Under the pieces are notes generated by a model, which saw only the letters and a list, made by a program, of their open reading frames with translations, was not told the origin of the DNA and did no database searches. From Marinifilum_A sediminis (GTDB lineage Bacteria > Bacteroidota > Bacteroidia > Bacteroidales > Marinifilaceae): DNA of 64,000 bases. Location: contig CANMCX010000003.1 of assembly GCA_947496465.1 (NCBI GenBank), forward strand, positions 310,001 through 374,000, read 5' to 3'. A program made the position numbers and the translations under genes. This document shows positions 24,319 to 32,662 of the stretch, piece by piece; position 1 is the first letter of the stretch; each line of letters starts with the position of its first letter.

Positions 24319-24358
24319 TTAATTAATTAATTAATTAATTAATTAATTAATTAATTAA
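24319..24358. repeat. (TTAA)10 tetranucleotide repeat
   Basis: Ten uninterrupted TTAA copies lie 11-51 bp upstream of the DUF4405 start codon (ATG at 24307, minus strand), where promoter spacing, ribosome access or leader length would change with copy number. Such a pure tetranucleotide tract is rare by chance even in AT-rich DNA and is a candidate for slipped-strand variation. Confidence 0.9.
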
Positions 24359-24729
24359 TCAATGCAAAGATAAATTGAGCAAAAAGAGAAGACGATAACA
24401 ATTGTTAATTCTTAAAGGTAATGTGAAATCAATGGAATGGAAATTACACTAAGTGAATGATGTAACATAAAATGCAAATAAATTAATGACTGTATATTTT
24501 TTTATATCTGTTATCGTATTTGTCTTGTTGTATTTTTCGTTTATAAATGTTAGTGGAATTGTAATTAATTCACTAATAAATAAGGTTAAGTAGTATGTGG
24601 AATAGAGAATGATGTTTATTTTACTTAAAATAGAACGACTATTTATAATTCACATATCGAAAATTAATTATCGTCCTTTCATGTGAAAACAAATAAAAAC
24701 CTTTATTTTTATCGATTAAAAATAAGGAT
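24359..24729. other. Divergent control region between the DUF4405 gene and cydA
   Basis: This AT-rich spacer must contain the cydA promoter. The closest -7 match is TATTTTTA at 24704-24711 (one mismatch), without a good -33 TTG. I see no clear FNR/CRP-type palindrome, ORF or terminator. Confidence 0.35.
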
Positions 24730-26061
24730 ATGGAAGACATGATATTTTATGATAGATTGCAATTCGCATTTACTATCACATTTCATTACATTTTTCCACA
24801 ACTAACAATGGGATTATCTTTAATGATAGTTTATTTTAAGTGGAAATTTTTAAGAACTAAACTGGAAAAGTTTAACAATGCGGCAAAATTCTTTATGAAG
24901 ATATTTGCCATTAATTTTACCATGGGAGTGGTAACCGGAATTCCAATGGAATTTCAGTTTGGAACCAATTGGGCAAAATTCTCAGAACTTACAGGAGGAA
25001 TTATTGGTCAAACCCTGGCAATGGAGGGAATGTTTTCATTTTTCCTCGAATCATCTTTTTTAGCACTTTTCATTTTTGGTGAAAAACTAATGGGGCAAAA
25101 GTTACACCTCCTAACTGGTTTCCTTGTATTTCTGGGTTCCTGGGCAAGTGGATATTTTATTTTAGCAACTAATGCATGGATGCAACATCCGGTTGGGTAT
25201 GAAATTTTGGATAATGGGAAATTTGTACTGAATAATTTCTCGGCTCTTTTTAGTAACCCTTGGTTGATACCAGCATTTTTACACAATCAATTTGCATCTG
25301 TTATCACTTCATCTTTTGTTGTAGCTGGAATTGGAGCTTTTTATATATTGCGTAATAAGAATGTAGAATACGGAAAACTATTTGTAAAAACTGGCGTAAT
25401 TTTTGGATTCGTTTCAAGTATGTTAGTAGCTTTCCCAACAGGAGACTGGAATGCTAAAAATGTCGCTAAATATCAACCTGCTTCATTTGCTGCCATGGAA
25501 GGAATATTTGAAACTGAAGAAGCTGGTGCTGAAATTGTCCTTATTGGTCAGCCAAACATGGTTGAAAAGAAAATTGACAACAAAATTGCTGTTCCAAACA
25601 TTCTCAGTTTTTTAACTTATCAGGATTGGGACAAGCAAATTCCAGGAATGGATCAGTTTGAGGAGGAAGAATTGCCTGATAATATCCCGGCTCTTTATTA
25701 TTCTTATCACATAATGGTAGGTTTAGGAACCATTTTTATTGGATTGATGGGCTTGGCACTCTTTTTTTTATGGAGAAAGAAGCTTTATAAGATGAATACT
25801 TTGCTCTGGGCAATCATGTTTTCATTTCCTTTCCCATATATTGCTAATATGACAGGCTGGTATGTTGCCGAGTTGGGAAGACAGCCCTATTTGGTGTATG
25901 GTTTACTAAAAACAGTTGATGGTGTATCACCAACGGTATCATCAGGAAATACACTTTTCACTTTATTAGGTTTTGTTGGCTTGTATATGCTATTGGGCTT
26001 ATTATTCCTGGTATTAGTTGGTAAAACAATTCACAAAGGACCAGAAACTCAAACACATTAA
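24730..26061 (+). CDS. cydA: Cytochrome bd ubiquinol oxidase subunit I
   Basis: CydA holds hemes b558, b595 and d of the high-affinity terminal oxidase, which reduces oxygen to water with quinol. It is 443 residues with about nine membrane helices. The N-terminal FDRLQFAFTITFHYIFPQLTMG-type region carries the axial histidine H19; later come FLHNQFA and the GRQP motif (AELGRQPYLVYGLLKT). The protein is shorter than E. coli CydA, which fits a short Q-loop. cydB starts 2 bp after the stop. The operon fits microaerobic life. Confidence 0.96.
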   Translation: MEDMIFYDRLQFAFTITFHYIFPQLTMGLSLMIVYFKWKFLRTKLEKFNNAAKFFMKIFAINFTMGVVTGIPMEFQFGTNWAKFSELTGGIIGQTLAMEGMFSFFLESSFLALFIFGEKLMGQKLHLLTGFLVFLGSWASGYFILATNAWMQHPVGYEILDNGKFVLNNFSALFSNPWLIPAFLHNQFASVITSSFVVAGIGAFYILRNKNVEYGKLFVKTGVIFGFVSSMLVAFPTGDWNAKNVAKYQPASFAAMEGIFETEEAGAEIVLIGQPNMVEKKIDNKIAVPNILSFLTYQDWDKQIPGMDQFEEEELPDNIPALYYSYHIMVGLGTIFIGLMGLALFFLWRKKLYKMNTLLWAIMFSFPFPYIANMTGWYVAELGRQPYLVYGLLKTVDGVSPTVSSGNTLFTLLGFVGLYMLLGLLFLVLVGKTIHKGPETQTH

Positions 26062-26063
26062 TT

Positions 26064-27137
26064 ATGGAACTATTTTGGTATATAATAATAGCAATTGTAT
26101 TTGCTGTTTTCTTCATATTAGACGGTTACGATTTTGGTACAGGAATCGTTCATTTGTTCTTTGCAAAAAAAGAAAAAGATAAAGAAGTAATTACAAAGGC
26201 AGCAGGTCTTTTTTGGGATTCGAACGAAGTGTGGTTGGTTGCAGCTGGAGGATTGCTTTTTATGGCTTTCCCAACCTTTTACGCTTCTGTTTTTAGCGGT
26301 TTTTACCTTCCGTTGATATTGGTACTTTGGTTTATTATTTTCAGAGCAATTGGTTTGGAATTACGTAGTCAATTCAATTTTCAGATGTGGAAAGACATTT
26401 GGGATAAAGCCTTTGGTGTTTCCAGCTTGCTGTTGACCTTGTTTTTTGGAATAGCATTAGGAAATGTAATCAGAGGTGTAAATTTGGGAGGTGTTGAAAA
26501 TGGGATATCTGCTTACGAAGGACATTATTTTTTCCTTCCACTTTGGAATAGTAGTTTCAGTCCGGAAGGAACTCATCCCGGAGTAATTGATTGGTTCACG
26601 ATTGTGATTGGTGTAATTGCAGTGGTTACATTAACCATTCATGGCGCCAACTGGGTCATTTTAAAAACTAATGCATCAATTAACGAAAAGCTTAAATCAG
26701 TTGTTGTAAAGCTAAATATCGCACTTGTATTGCTTACTATTTTCTCTATATCAATTTGGCATTTAATTAAGCCAAATCCATTTTCGAATTTCGCAGAAAA
26801 TCCCTGGCTAATTATTTTCCCGTTGATTTATATTACAGGATTAGTTGGCATGTTTTTTATAGGAAAGTATAAGAAAGATATCTATGCTTTTATTTGCTCT
26901 TCCTTACTAATTGCAGGAGGAATCTGTTCTTCATTGGCATCAATGTTCCCAGTGATATTGCCTTCTACCAATAGTATAAACGAGTCGCTAACCATTTACA
27001 ATACATCGGCATCGCAATATGGATTATCAGTTGCTGTGGGCTGGGCAATTGTTGGTTTTATTCTTCTGTTTATTTACATGATAGTTCAGAAAAGGTTGAT
27101 GGGAGGAAAAATAGACCATATGGATTACGGACATTAA
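26064..27137 (+). CDS. cydB: Cytochrome bd ubiquinol oxidase subunit II
   Basis: CydB is the partner subunit of CydA; the 357-residue protein has about nine helices. The N-terminal FILDGYDFGTGIVHLF and the WDSNEVWLVAAGG segment are family signatures. The gene begins 2 bp after cydA, so expression is coupled. A small membrane gene follows 10 bp later in the same operon, before the terminator at 27483. Confidence 0.96.
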   Translation: MELFWYIIIAIVFAVFFILDGYDFGTGIVHLFFAKKEKDKEVITKAAGLFWDSNEVWLVAAGGLLFMAFPTFYASVFSGFYLPLILVLWFIIFRAIGLELRSQFNFQMWKDIWDKAFGVSSLLLTLFFGIALGNVIRGVNLGGVENGISAYEGHYFFLPLWNSSFSPEGTHPGVIDWFTIVIGVIAVVTLTIHGANWVILKTNASINEKLKSVVVKLNIALVLLTIFSISIWHLIKPNPFSNFAENPWLIIFPLIYITGLVGMFFIGKYKKDIYAFICSSLLIAGGICSSLASMFPVILPSTNSINESLTIYNTSASQYGLSVAVGWAIVGFILLFIYMIVQKRLMGGKIDHMDYGH

Positions 27138-27147
27138 TAGACTGATT

Positions 27148-27456
27148 ATGACTGATACATTGATTTCATTAATAAGCATCCTGATTGGAATTTTGGGAGC
27201 GAATAGCACTAGTCTATTCTTCAAAAAATATTCCTTCGGAATTATTGGAAATACTATTGCTGGAGTTTTTGGAAGTGTTTTTTTTATTAAATCCATTGGG
27301 CGATTAGGATTTAGCCCACAAGCAATCATGCAAACAGGCACAACAAATATCAACTTGTTTGCTCTTAATGCAATTGTTTCTTTTTGTGGTGGAGTTTTGG
27401 CAGTTTTCTTACTAAGTAAACTTGCTACTAAGTTTAACAAAACCAATAATCAATAG
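27148..27456 (+). CDS. Small cydAB-linked membrane protein
   Basis: This 102-residue protein has three hydrophobic helices (about 4-22, 28-50 and 70-92). Glycine-rich runs (GIIGNTIAGVFGSVF, FCGGVLAVFLL) recall the packing of small transporter- or GlsB-like membrane proteins, but I do not recognise a family with confidence. It lies 10 bp after cydB and before the operon terminator. That suggests a role with the bd oxidase, for example assembly or stabilisation in the manner of CydX, which is much smaller. Function is inference from position only. Confidence 0.72.
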   Translation: MTDTLISLISILIGILGANSTSLFFKKYSFGIIGNTIAGVFGSVFFIKSIGRLGFSPQAIMQTGTTNINLFALNAIVSFCGGVLAVFLLSKLATKFNKTNNQ

Positions 27457-27482
27457 TTAAAGAACAAGACAAATGAGAAATA

Positions 27483-27516
27483 AAAAAGATCTGATTCTTA
27501 TGAATCAGATCTTTTT
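27483..27516 (+). terminator. cyd operon terminator
   Basis: A 15-bp perfect inverted repeat (AAAAAGATCTGATTC, 27483-27497; GAATCAGATCTTTTT, 27502-27516) with loop TTAT ends in a T run. It also has A-rich sequence on its left and may serve the convergent gene whose stop is at 27538. Confidence 0.9.
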
Positions 27517-27537
27517 GTTTTGATGGTCAAATGATTT

Positions 27538-28005
27538 TTACATTAATGATCCTAATCCACCGCTTACCCCGGCTACGATAAAAAATATCATGTATAGCGA
27601 TAACAATACAATGGTAAAAATGCCTGTGAATTTATAATGAGATTTTAGATTTTTAAAAGCCAGGGTTAAGGTCACGGAATCTTCGTTGTATATAGCTTTT
27701 CTTGAAAGACTAGAGAATTTGTATAGGTAATAAATAGGGAAGAAGAATAATGCTCCCAACAATAGATAGACAATGCCAATTGCTATACCCATTCCTGGAA
27801 AAGGCATGGCACCTGCGGAAAGTGTATTAAATATGGTTGACATTAGCAGTGATACAACTACTAATAAACCTAAAAATATAAATCCTAATATGGATAAGAA
27901 TATGGTCCATTTACGGGTTTCGTTCAGGTAAATTACCGATTGTGCTGAGAATTCTATTGCTTTAGCTTCTCTGCCTTCGTAGTTGTTGGTTTTGTTATAT
28001 TCCAT
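27538..28005 (-). CDS. DUF5362-like membrane protein
   Basis: This 155-residue protein has four hydrophobic helices (about 33-60, 68-92 and 122-150, with a split second segment) and a soluble N-terminal region of 30 residues. The hydrophobic pattern and the conserved-looking AGAMPFPGMGIAIGIVYLLLG-type loop suggest the DUF5362 family, whose function is unknown. It stands alone on the minus strand. Confidence 0.65.
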   Translation of the reverse strand: MEYNKTNNYEGREAKAIEFSAQSVIYLNETRKWTIFLSILGFIFLGLLVVVSLLMSTIFNTLSAGAMPFPGMGIAIGIVYLLLGALFFFPIYYLYKFSSLSRKAIYNEDSVTLTLAFKNLKSHYKFTGIFTIVLLSLYMIFFIVAGVSGGLGSLM

Positions 28006-28292
28006 AATTGTATTACTTGCTTTATTTTAATAGTATTTGGATTGTTACAAATGTAAATATCATTTATTAAGATCACAATAATTAGATTGTAAAATACCTG
28101 TGTAATGTTACTGATTCTATTTGATTTAACATCTTTTTGCCTCTGTAATTTATGCATTGGAAAAAAGTAGGGAATTCTTAGAATAAATGCGTACATTGCA
28201 AGACCTTTTTGAAGCGTGAAAGTAAAGAGTAATAATTACCGGATTTGATTCATTAAGGTTATAGAAATCATTAATGTATCGTTAAAAATTTT

Positions 28293-28751
28293 ATGGCTAG
28301 ATCGCAAGAAACTTACAACAAAAAGGAAAAAGAGAAAAGAAAACTTCAGAAAAGAAAAGAGAAGGAAGCACGTAAAGAAGCACGTAAAGAATCAGGTGGT
28401 GGAAAATCATTCGAAGATATGATTGCTTACACTGATGAGTTTGGTAACATTACTTCAACTCCTCCAGATCCAAATAAGAAGAAGGAAGAGATTAATGTTG
28501 AAGATATCGTATTGGGTGCTCGTAACAGTGGTGACGCTGAGGAAGAAGCAGGTGGAAGAGAAGGTATTGTTAGTTTCTTTAATGATAGCAAAGGTTATGG
28601 GTTTATTAAAGATCTAGTAACTAAAGAAAGTGTATTCGTTCATGTTAATGGTTTGGTAGATCATATCAAAGAAAATGATAAGGTTACTTACGAAACGGAA
28701 AGAGGCCCTAAGGGAATGAATGCTGTGAATGTAACTTTGATTAAAAAGTAA
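28293..28751 (+). CDS. Cold-shock domain protein with long basic N-terminal extension
   Basis: The C-terminal 65 residues (about 88-152) form a cold-shock domain with the RNA-binding motifs GYGFIK and VFVHVNGL. The first 40 residues are extremely Lys/Arg/Glu-rich and contain a repeated KEARKEARKE element. A linker follows with the EFGNITSTPPDP segment. This extended type is widespread in Bacteroidota and probably binds RNA, acting in mRNA or ribosome-associated metabolism. It is convergent with a plain CspA-type gene, and the two share one terminator. Confidence 0.9.
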   Translation: MARSQETYNKKEKEKRKLQKRKEKEARKEARKESGGGKSFEDMIAYTDEFGNITSTPPDPNKKKEEINVEDIVLGARNSGDAEEEAGGREGIVSFFNDSKGYGFIKDLVTKESVFVHVNGLVDHIKENDKVTYETERGPKGMNAVNVTLIKK

Positions 28752-28885
28752 TCTATATTATAGAATAAAATTATACAATTGTATATTGCTGACGATTTGC
28801 TAATAGCTTATCGTCAGTTTTGTATTGTTACAGTTTCTTTTAAAAAGTAAAAGTTTCACCTGTAAATTACATATTAGACCAAAAC

Positions 28886-28917
28886 AAAAAAAGCAGCCAT
28901 TTGGCTGCTTTTTTTTA
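28886..28917. terminator. Bidirectional terminator between two cold-shock genes
   Basis: AAGCAGCCA (28891-28899) and TGGCTGCTT (28902-28910) form a stem with a 2-nt spacer, flanked by A7 on the left and T8 on the right. It therefore works for both convergent cold-shock transcripts. Confidence 0.9.
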
Positions 28918-28939
28918 TTTCAATATCAAAGTAATCTAA

Positions 28940-29131
28940 TTAGTCGATTACTCTTACATTAACGGCGTTTAAACCTTTTCTTCCTTTTTCAACGTCGTAC
29001 TCAACTTTGTCATTGTCTTGAATTTCGTCAACAAGACCTGATACGTGTACGAAGATGTCTTCACTTGAATCTGCTGGTTTAATAAATCCAAAACCTTTTG
29101 ACTCGTTAAAGAATTTTACTGTTCCTTCCAT
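28940..29131 (-). CDS. CspA-type cold-shock protein
   Basis: This 63-residue single cold-shock domain starts MEGTVKFFNESKGFGFIK and contains the two RNA-binding motifs KGFGFI and DIFVHVSGL. It acts as a nucleic-acid chaperone in the cytoplasm. The predicted promoter lies about 160 bp upstream, giving a long 5' leader typical of temperature-regulated csp mRNAs. It is shorter than E. coli CspA (70 residues) but complete. Confidence 0.95.
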   Translation of the reverse strand: MEGTVKFFNESKGFGFIKPADSSEDIFVHVSGLVDEIQDNDKVEYDVEKGRKGLNAVNVRVID

Positions 29132-29287
29132 GGTAATTTTTTTAATAATAATAATTTAATGCTGAAAGTCTTTAACTCTCTGTAATACCAGTAACGATCC
29201 TATTAATTTTTATTCCGGAAGGGAATGAAAGAGTAACGAATGATAATGAAATTAAAAGAGGAGATGTTCATCCTATTGACTTTATAA
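29132..29287 (-). promoter_or_regulatory. Long 5' leader of the cspA-type mRNA
   Basis: About 155 nt separate the predicted transcription start (near 29288) from the ATG at 29131. No ORF is present. Long structured leaders of this size control translation of csp genes in other bacteria, so a thermosensing or self-binding role is a reasonable inference. Confidence 0.45.
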
Positions 29288-29292
29288 CACGC

Positions 29293-29321
29293 CAAAGGTA
29301 ATTAAAAATTCTTTATACCAA
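29293..29321 (-). promoter_or_regulatory. Predicted cspA-type promoter
   Basis: On the minus strand an exact -7 box TACCTTTG (plus-strand 29293-29300) is separated by 18 bp from a TTG (29319-29321). Confidence 0.55.
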
Positions 29322-29372
29322 ACAATTTTATAAAAAATTGTTTTTAATTATATCAATGTTATAATGAGGAGA

Positions 29373-29915
29373 TTAGATTGTATGGGCTTTCCATTCTCTA
29401 TTAAGAATTGCAAATATTACATCATCTACCCAAGTTCCATCAATGTTTAGGCTCTCTTTAAAGTGTGCTTCCTTTCTAAAACCGAGTTTTTTAACCATCT
29501 TTATCGAGGCTAAATTATCTGGATCTACCGAAGCTGTAATTCTATGTTTGTTTAGATCGTTAAAAAGAAAACTGATTACACCTGTTAGAGCTTCCTGTGC
29601 ATATCCCATTCCATGATGTTCCTTATTAAGAGTGCAACCAATTTCAACCTGATGTTCATCTTCGAGAAAATGAATGCCTATATCTCCAATTAATTCTGAA
29701 GTGTCATTTTTTAGAATTGCCATTTGATACCAGGTGTTGGGAGTATTAATTTGTGTAGCGATTTTATTTTTTATAAAATGCGAACAATCTTCTAATGCAT
29801 AAGGAATCCATCCTTGGTATTTGTTTGTTTCTGCATCGCTTCGATATTTGTAGAAATCCTTCACGTGATTTAACTCCAGCTTTACCAATTGTAGCCTATC
29901 CGATAATACTTCCAT
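29373..29915 (-). CDS. GNAT acetyltransferase (RimJ/RimL-like)
   Basis: This 180-residue protein opens with LSDRLQLVKLELNHVKDFYKY. It has the GNAT core IGCTLNKEHHGMGYAQEALTGVISFLF (acetyl-CoA loop HGMGYA) and the closing VDPDNLASIKMVKKLGFRKEAHFKE, typical of the RimJ/RimL-type acetyltransferase_3 branch. The target may be a protein N-terminus or a small molecule. It lies 3 bp downstream of the DUF4197 lipoprotein gene and is likely co-transcribed. Confidence 0.88.
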   Translation of the reverse strand: MEVLSDRLQLVKLELNHVKDFYKYRSDAETNKYQGWIPYALEDCSHFIKNKIATQINTPNTWYQMAILKNDTSELIGDIGIHFLEDEHQVEIGCTLNKEHHGMGYAQEALTGVISFLFNDLNKHRITASVDPDNLASIKMVKKLGFRKEAHFKESLNIDGTWVDDVIFAILNREWKAHTI

Positions 29916-29918
29916 AAT

Positions 29919-30677
29919 TTAAGATTTGTCCAATTCACCAAACACTCTTTTAAGAATGCTGTTCACTCTTTTTAAAGGATCTTTTCTAATTTGTTTTTCC
30001 TCTTCTGCAACCTTTAGAAATAGAGCTTGAAGTGCTTTATCTGTAACGTATTCGTCCAATTGAGTATTTACAGGTTCAAGCTTTGCCAATTTACCAGCAA
30101 AACTACTTGCAACTTTATTGTAATTTCCTGTAAGTAAATTCCACGATTCGTTGGTTGATATGTTAGCAATCAGCTTTTTATCAAGCGAAGCTTTTACTTT
30201 TGGTAAAAACAGGTCTTTTAATTTGCCTGTAGTTTTATTCTGTAGATATTGGGTTGCAGCATTGTCGCCACCTTTTAAGATACCAAAAGCATCGGCAATG
30301 CTCATTTCGGTAATTGCAGATGCAAAAATCGGTGCTGCTTCTTTTACCGCATCTTCAGCTGCTCTGTTTAGTCGAATTTCTACTTTATCAACCAAATCTT
30401 TACCACCAGGAATCAAACTAATATTTTTAGTAATAGTTTGTGCCTCGGGTGGCAATAAGATTTTAACCAATTCGTCTTTATAAAAGCCATCTTCTATTGA
30501 TAAAATATTGGCAGCATTTACACTTCCAACTTTAAGAGCTTCCTTTAATCCGGTAGAAACTTCTCCGCTTGTTAAGGGAGCTGTTTGTTCAAAATTGTAT
30601 TGCTCGAGAACGGCTTGCATCTCTGCACAGGAGAAGAACATTCCGCTAATAAATATAGTAACAAGTAGTTTTTTCAT
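29919..30677 (-). CDS. DUF4197 lipoprotein
   Basis: This 252-residue protein has a lipoprotein signal (MKKLLVTIFISGMFFSC, lipidated C17). It then shows the DUF4197 pattern: SGEVSTGLKEALKVGSVNAANILS, LLPPEAQTI, DLVDKVEIRLNRAAEDAVKEAAPIF and IADAFGILKGGDNAATQYL. Members are periplasmic or outer-membrane lipoproteins of unknown function. It precedes the GNAT gene by 3 bp. Confidence 0.88.
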   Translation of the reverse strand: MKKLLVTIFISGMFFSCAEMQAVLEQYNFEQTAPLTSGEVSTGLKEALKVGSVNAANILSIEDGFYKDELVKILLPPEAQTITKNISLIPGGKDLVDKVEIRLNRAAEDAVKEAAPIFASAITEMSIADAFGILKGGDNAATQYLQNKTTGKLKDLFLPKVKASLDKKLIANISTNESWNLLTGNYNKVASSFAGKLAKLEPVNTQLDEYVTDKALQALFLKVAEEEKQIRKDPLKRVNSILKRVFGELDKS

Positions 30678-30741
30678 GTTTTATTGGTCAAAAGTTTTTA
30701 ATGATTGCCAAGGTATCAAAAATTGTAGATTCGATCAATAA

Positions 30742-30770
30742 AAAATCCCCGAAGCAAAAACATCGGGGAT
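30742..30770 (-). terminator. Terminator of the DUF302-like gene region
   Basis: ATCCCCGA (30745-30752) and TCGGGGAT (30763-30770) form a GC-rich stem with a 10-nt loop. On the minus strand it is followed by TTTTTTATTG, 21 bp past the stop of the gene ending at 30791. It would stop read-through into the DUF4197 gene. Confidence 0.8.
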
Positions 30771-30790
30771 AAGATAATGTACAGTGCAGT

Positions 30791-31678
30791 CTATTTGGTA
30801 ATATTCTCCATAAAATCTTCTACATCGCCTGGTGTGCTCATTATTTTCATGAAAGTCCCCATTGTAAGTTCTGGCCAATAAAGAGCAAATCTATATTTTC
30901 CATGAAGCATGGTTACCTGATTTCCTTGTAATATTATATCATAAGGCATAGCAGCAATATGATCTTCTCCAATTATTGGTAAGAAATGTTTCTCTCCATC
31001 TTCAGCATCATGTAATCCAATTCCAAAAACGGCAGTTTTTTTATCTGGGAAAATTTGTTCGTAAATCAATTTTGTATTTCCTGTTTCAGCTTTTAGGTTT
31101 TTACGAATCAACTCCAGCCCTTCTTCAAAACTTGCAAATTCGTTTAGTTCAACCGGATCTTTAAAGTATGGCATCATCATTTTATAATGATATTTCTTTA
31201 ATGCTGGAATTTTAACTTCTCCACCAAATTTTGAGAACTCTGAGCCAATAGAACTTAGAGCATTTTTTACATCATTGGTAATTGAGGTAAATTTGTTTTT
31301 ATCCGTTTCGTAATTTTGTAAATATGCACAAAACATATAATCTGGGTTAAGCAGACTGATATCGATATTATCACCTTTTTTAACTAAACCAACTTTTATC
31401 ACACTAGCCAAAGCCCCACGATCTTTCGATTTTAAACAAAGTTCATTCAAATCGCTTCTTGTGAAACAAATAACTTTCAGGTTTGGATTCGATTCTGGTT
31501 GATAATCACCAATAATTTCAAATTCTTTAAATTGAAGTTGTGTCTTAATTTGATCAGCTAGGGTATTAATGTTCTCCGATGAATTGCCAACCTTAAAATA
31601 AGGAGATAGTTTAGTTTCTTGTGCATAACTTGTATACAAACAAATGATACTTAAAACCAGGATAGCTAATTTTTTCAT
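30791..31678 (-). CDS. Secreted protein resembling DUF302
   Basis: The start is set at 31678 because the 295-residue product then begins with a clean signal peptide (MKKLAILVLSIICLYTSYAQ). An open frame extends 27 codons upstream without signal character. Residues of about 40-140 (FKEFEIIGDYQPES through ISLLNPDYMFCAYLQN) resemble the DUF302 fold, and the rest carries a second similar half (LIYEQIFPDKKTAVFGIGLHDAEDG). No catalytic motif is obvious and no partner is known. The gene is monocistronic with its own terminator. Confidence 0.7.
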   Translation of the reverse strand: MKKLAILVLSIICLYTSYAQETKLSPYFKVGNSSENINTLADQIKTQLQFKEFEIIGDYQPESNPNLKVICFTRSDLNELCLKSKDRGALASVIKVGLVKKGDNIDISLLNPDYMFCAYLQNYETDKNKFTSITNDVKNALSSIGSEFSKFGGEVKIPALKKYHYKMMMPYFKDPVELNEFASFEEGLELIRKNLKAETGNTKLIYEQIFPDKKTAVFGIGLHDAEDGEKHFLPIIGEDHIAAMPYDIILQGNQVTMLHGKYRFALYWPELTMGTFMKIMSTPGDVEDFMENITK

Positions 31679-31927
31679 GTCGTTACAATTATAGTTATTA
31701 AGATGTTTAGATTTTGCAATATATAAATATGAAAACATGTAGAATGTGTTGTTGCGCATATTTTCTTTTACTGAAAGAAATTATGTGATCATCTCAATTC
31801 CAAACGCCTTTTATATATAGGGGTGTGAAACTATTTGTAATGAGTGTAAATTGAATTTCTGTTTTTTTGAAAGTTCATTTCTTTTTCAGACATTAGATAC
31901 AAGAGCTATAATCTTTAAATACGCACT

Positions 31928-32614
31928 ATGAAGTGGATCTTAATATTAATAAGTTGGGCAGAGGGAGAGAAGAAGAGATTTTTAACTGACAAAGAGTCGA
32001 TTCATGAATTGATGAATTGGATTTCGCACTCACTGGGAATTTTGTTTGTAGTCCCCGCTGGAACTTGGTTGCTTTATACTACCTGGCAAACTCAGACTTG
32101 GCAGGGATTTATAGCAGTTTTGGTATTCATTTTAGGATTTTTGATTCTTTATAGTTCTTCATCGCTGTATCATTATATGGTTGATCATCCCAGAAGGAGT
32201 TTGTTCCGTAAGCTCGATCACATTAGTATTTTTATAATGATTGCTGGAACATATACACCTTTTCTTGTGATTTATCTGGATAATTTTGTAGGGAAAATGT
32301 ATTTGGCAATATTGTGGATTTTGGTGGTGTTGGGAACCATATACAAACTCTATTTATTGGGAAAATACCGTTGGATATCTTTATTACTCTATCTATTTAT
32401 GGCATGGATTCTTGTCTTCAATTTTAAAGCGTTTAGTTCAGCCCTTCCTGTTTTAAGTCTTAAGTGGCTATTTGTTGGAGGCTTGTTTTACATGTTGGGC
32501 GTTGTGTTCTATGTGTGGAAAAGGTTGCCATTCAATCATTTCATTTGGCACTTGTTTGTGTTTGGTGGCAGCTTGTCTCATTTTATTGCAGTTTATTATG
32601 CAGTAAGTCCATAA
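31928..32614 (+). CDS. Hemolysin III (PAQR) family membrane protein
   Basis: This 228-residue, seven-helix protein has the three PAQR/HlyIII metal-binding regions: HSLGILF near the N-terminus, SSSLYHYMVDHPRRSLFRKLDH in the middle, and HLFVFGGSLSHFIAV near the end. Bacterial members are called hemolysin III or YqfA; they are probably membrane metalloenzymes or lipid-homeostasis proteins rather than toxins. The first dozen residues (MKWILILISWAEG) are unusual, so the true start may be slightly downstream. Confidence 0.88.
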   Translation: MKWILILISWAEGEKKRFLTDKESIHELMNWISHSLGILFVVPAGTWLLYTTWQTQTWQGFIAVLVFILGFLILYSSSSLYHYMVDHPRRSLFRKLDHISIFIMIAGTYTPFLVIYLDNFVGKMYLAILWILVVLGTIYKLYLLGKYRWISLLLYLFMAWILVFNFKAFSSALPVLSLKWLFVGGLFYMLGVVFYVWKRLPFNHFIWHLFVFGGSLSHFIAVYYAVSP

Positions 32615-32619
32615 AAAAA

Positions 32620-32644
32620 GACTTTCTGTATAGAAAGTCCTTTT
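32620..32644 (+). terminator. Terminator of the hemolysin III gene
   Basis: GACTTTCT (32620-32627) and AGAAAGTC (32632-32639) form a stem with loop GTAT followed by CTTTT, six bases past the stop codon. Confidence 0.8.
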
Positions 32645-32662
32645 GTAGCAATGTGCAGGCAA

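Noticed and set aside
24319..24358. TTAA tract as part of a CRISPR-like array or transposon target duplication
   Set aside because: The units are contiguous 4-mers without spacers and there is no mobile element nearby. A simple sequence repeat explains it.
27954..28196. 80-residue minus-strand open frame upstream of the DUF5362-like gene
   Set aside because: It overlaps the real gene's 5' end in another frame, has low-complexity composition and no start context. It looks like a chance ORF in AT-rich DNA.
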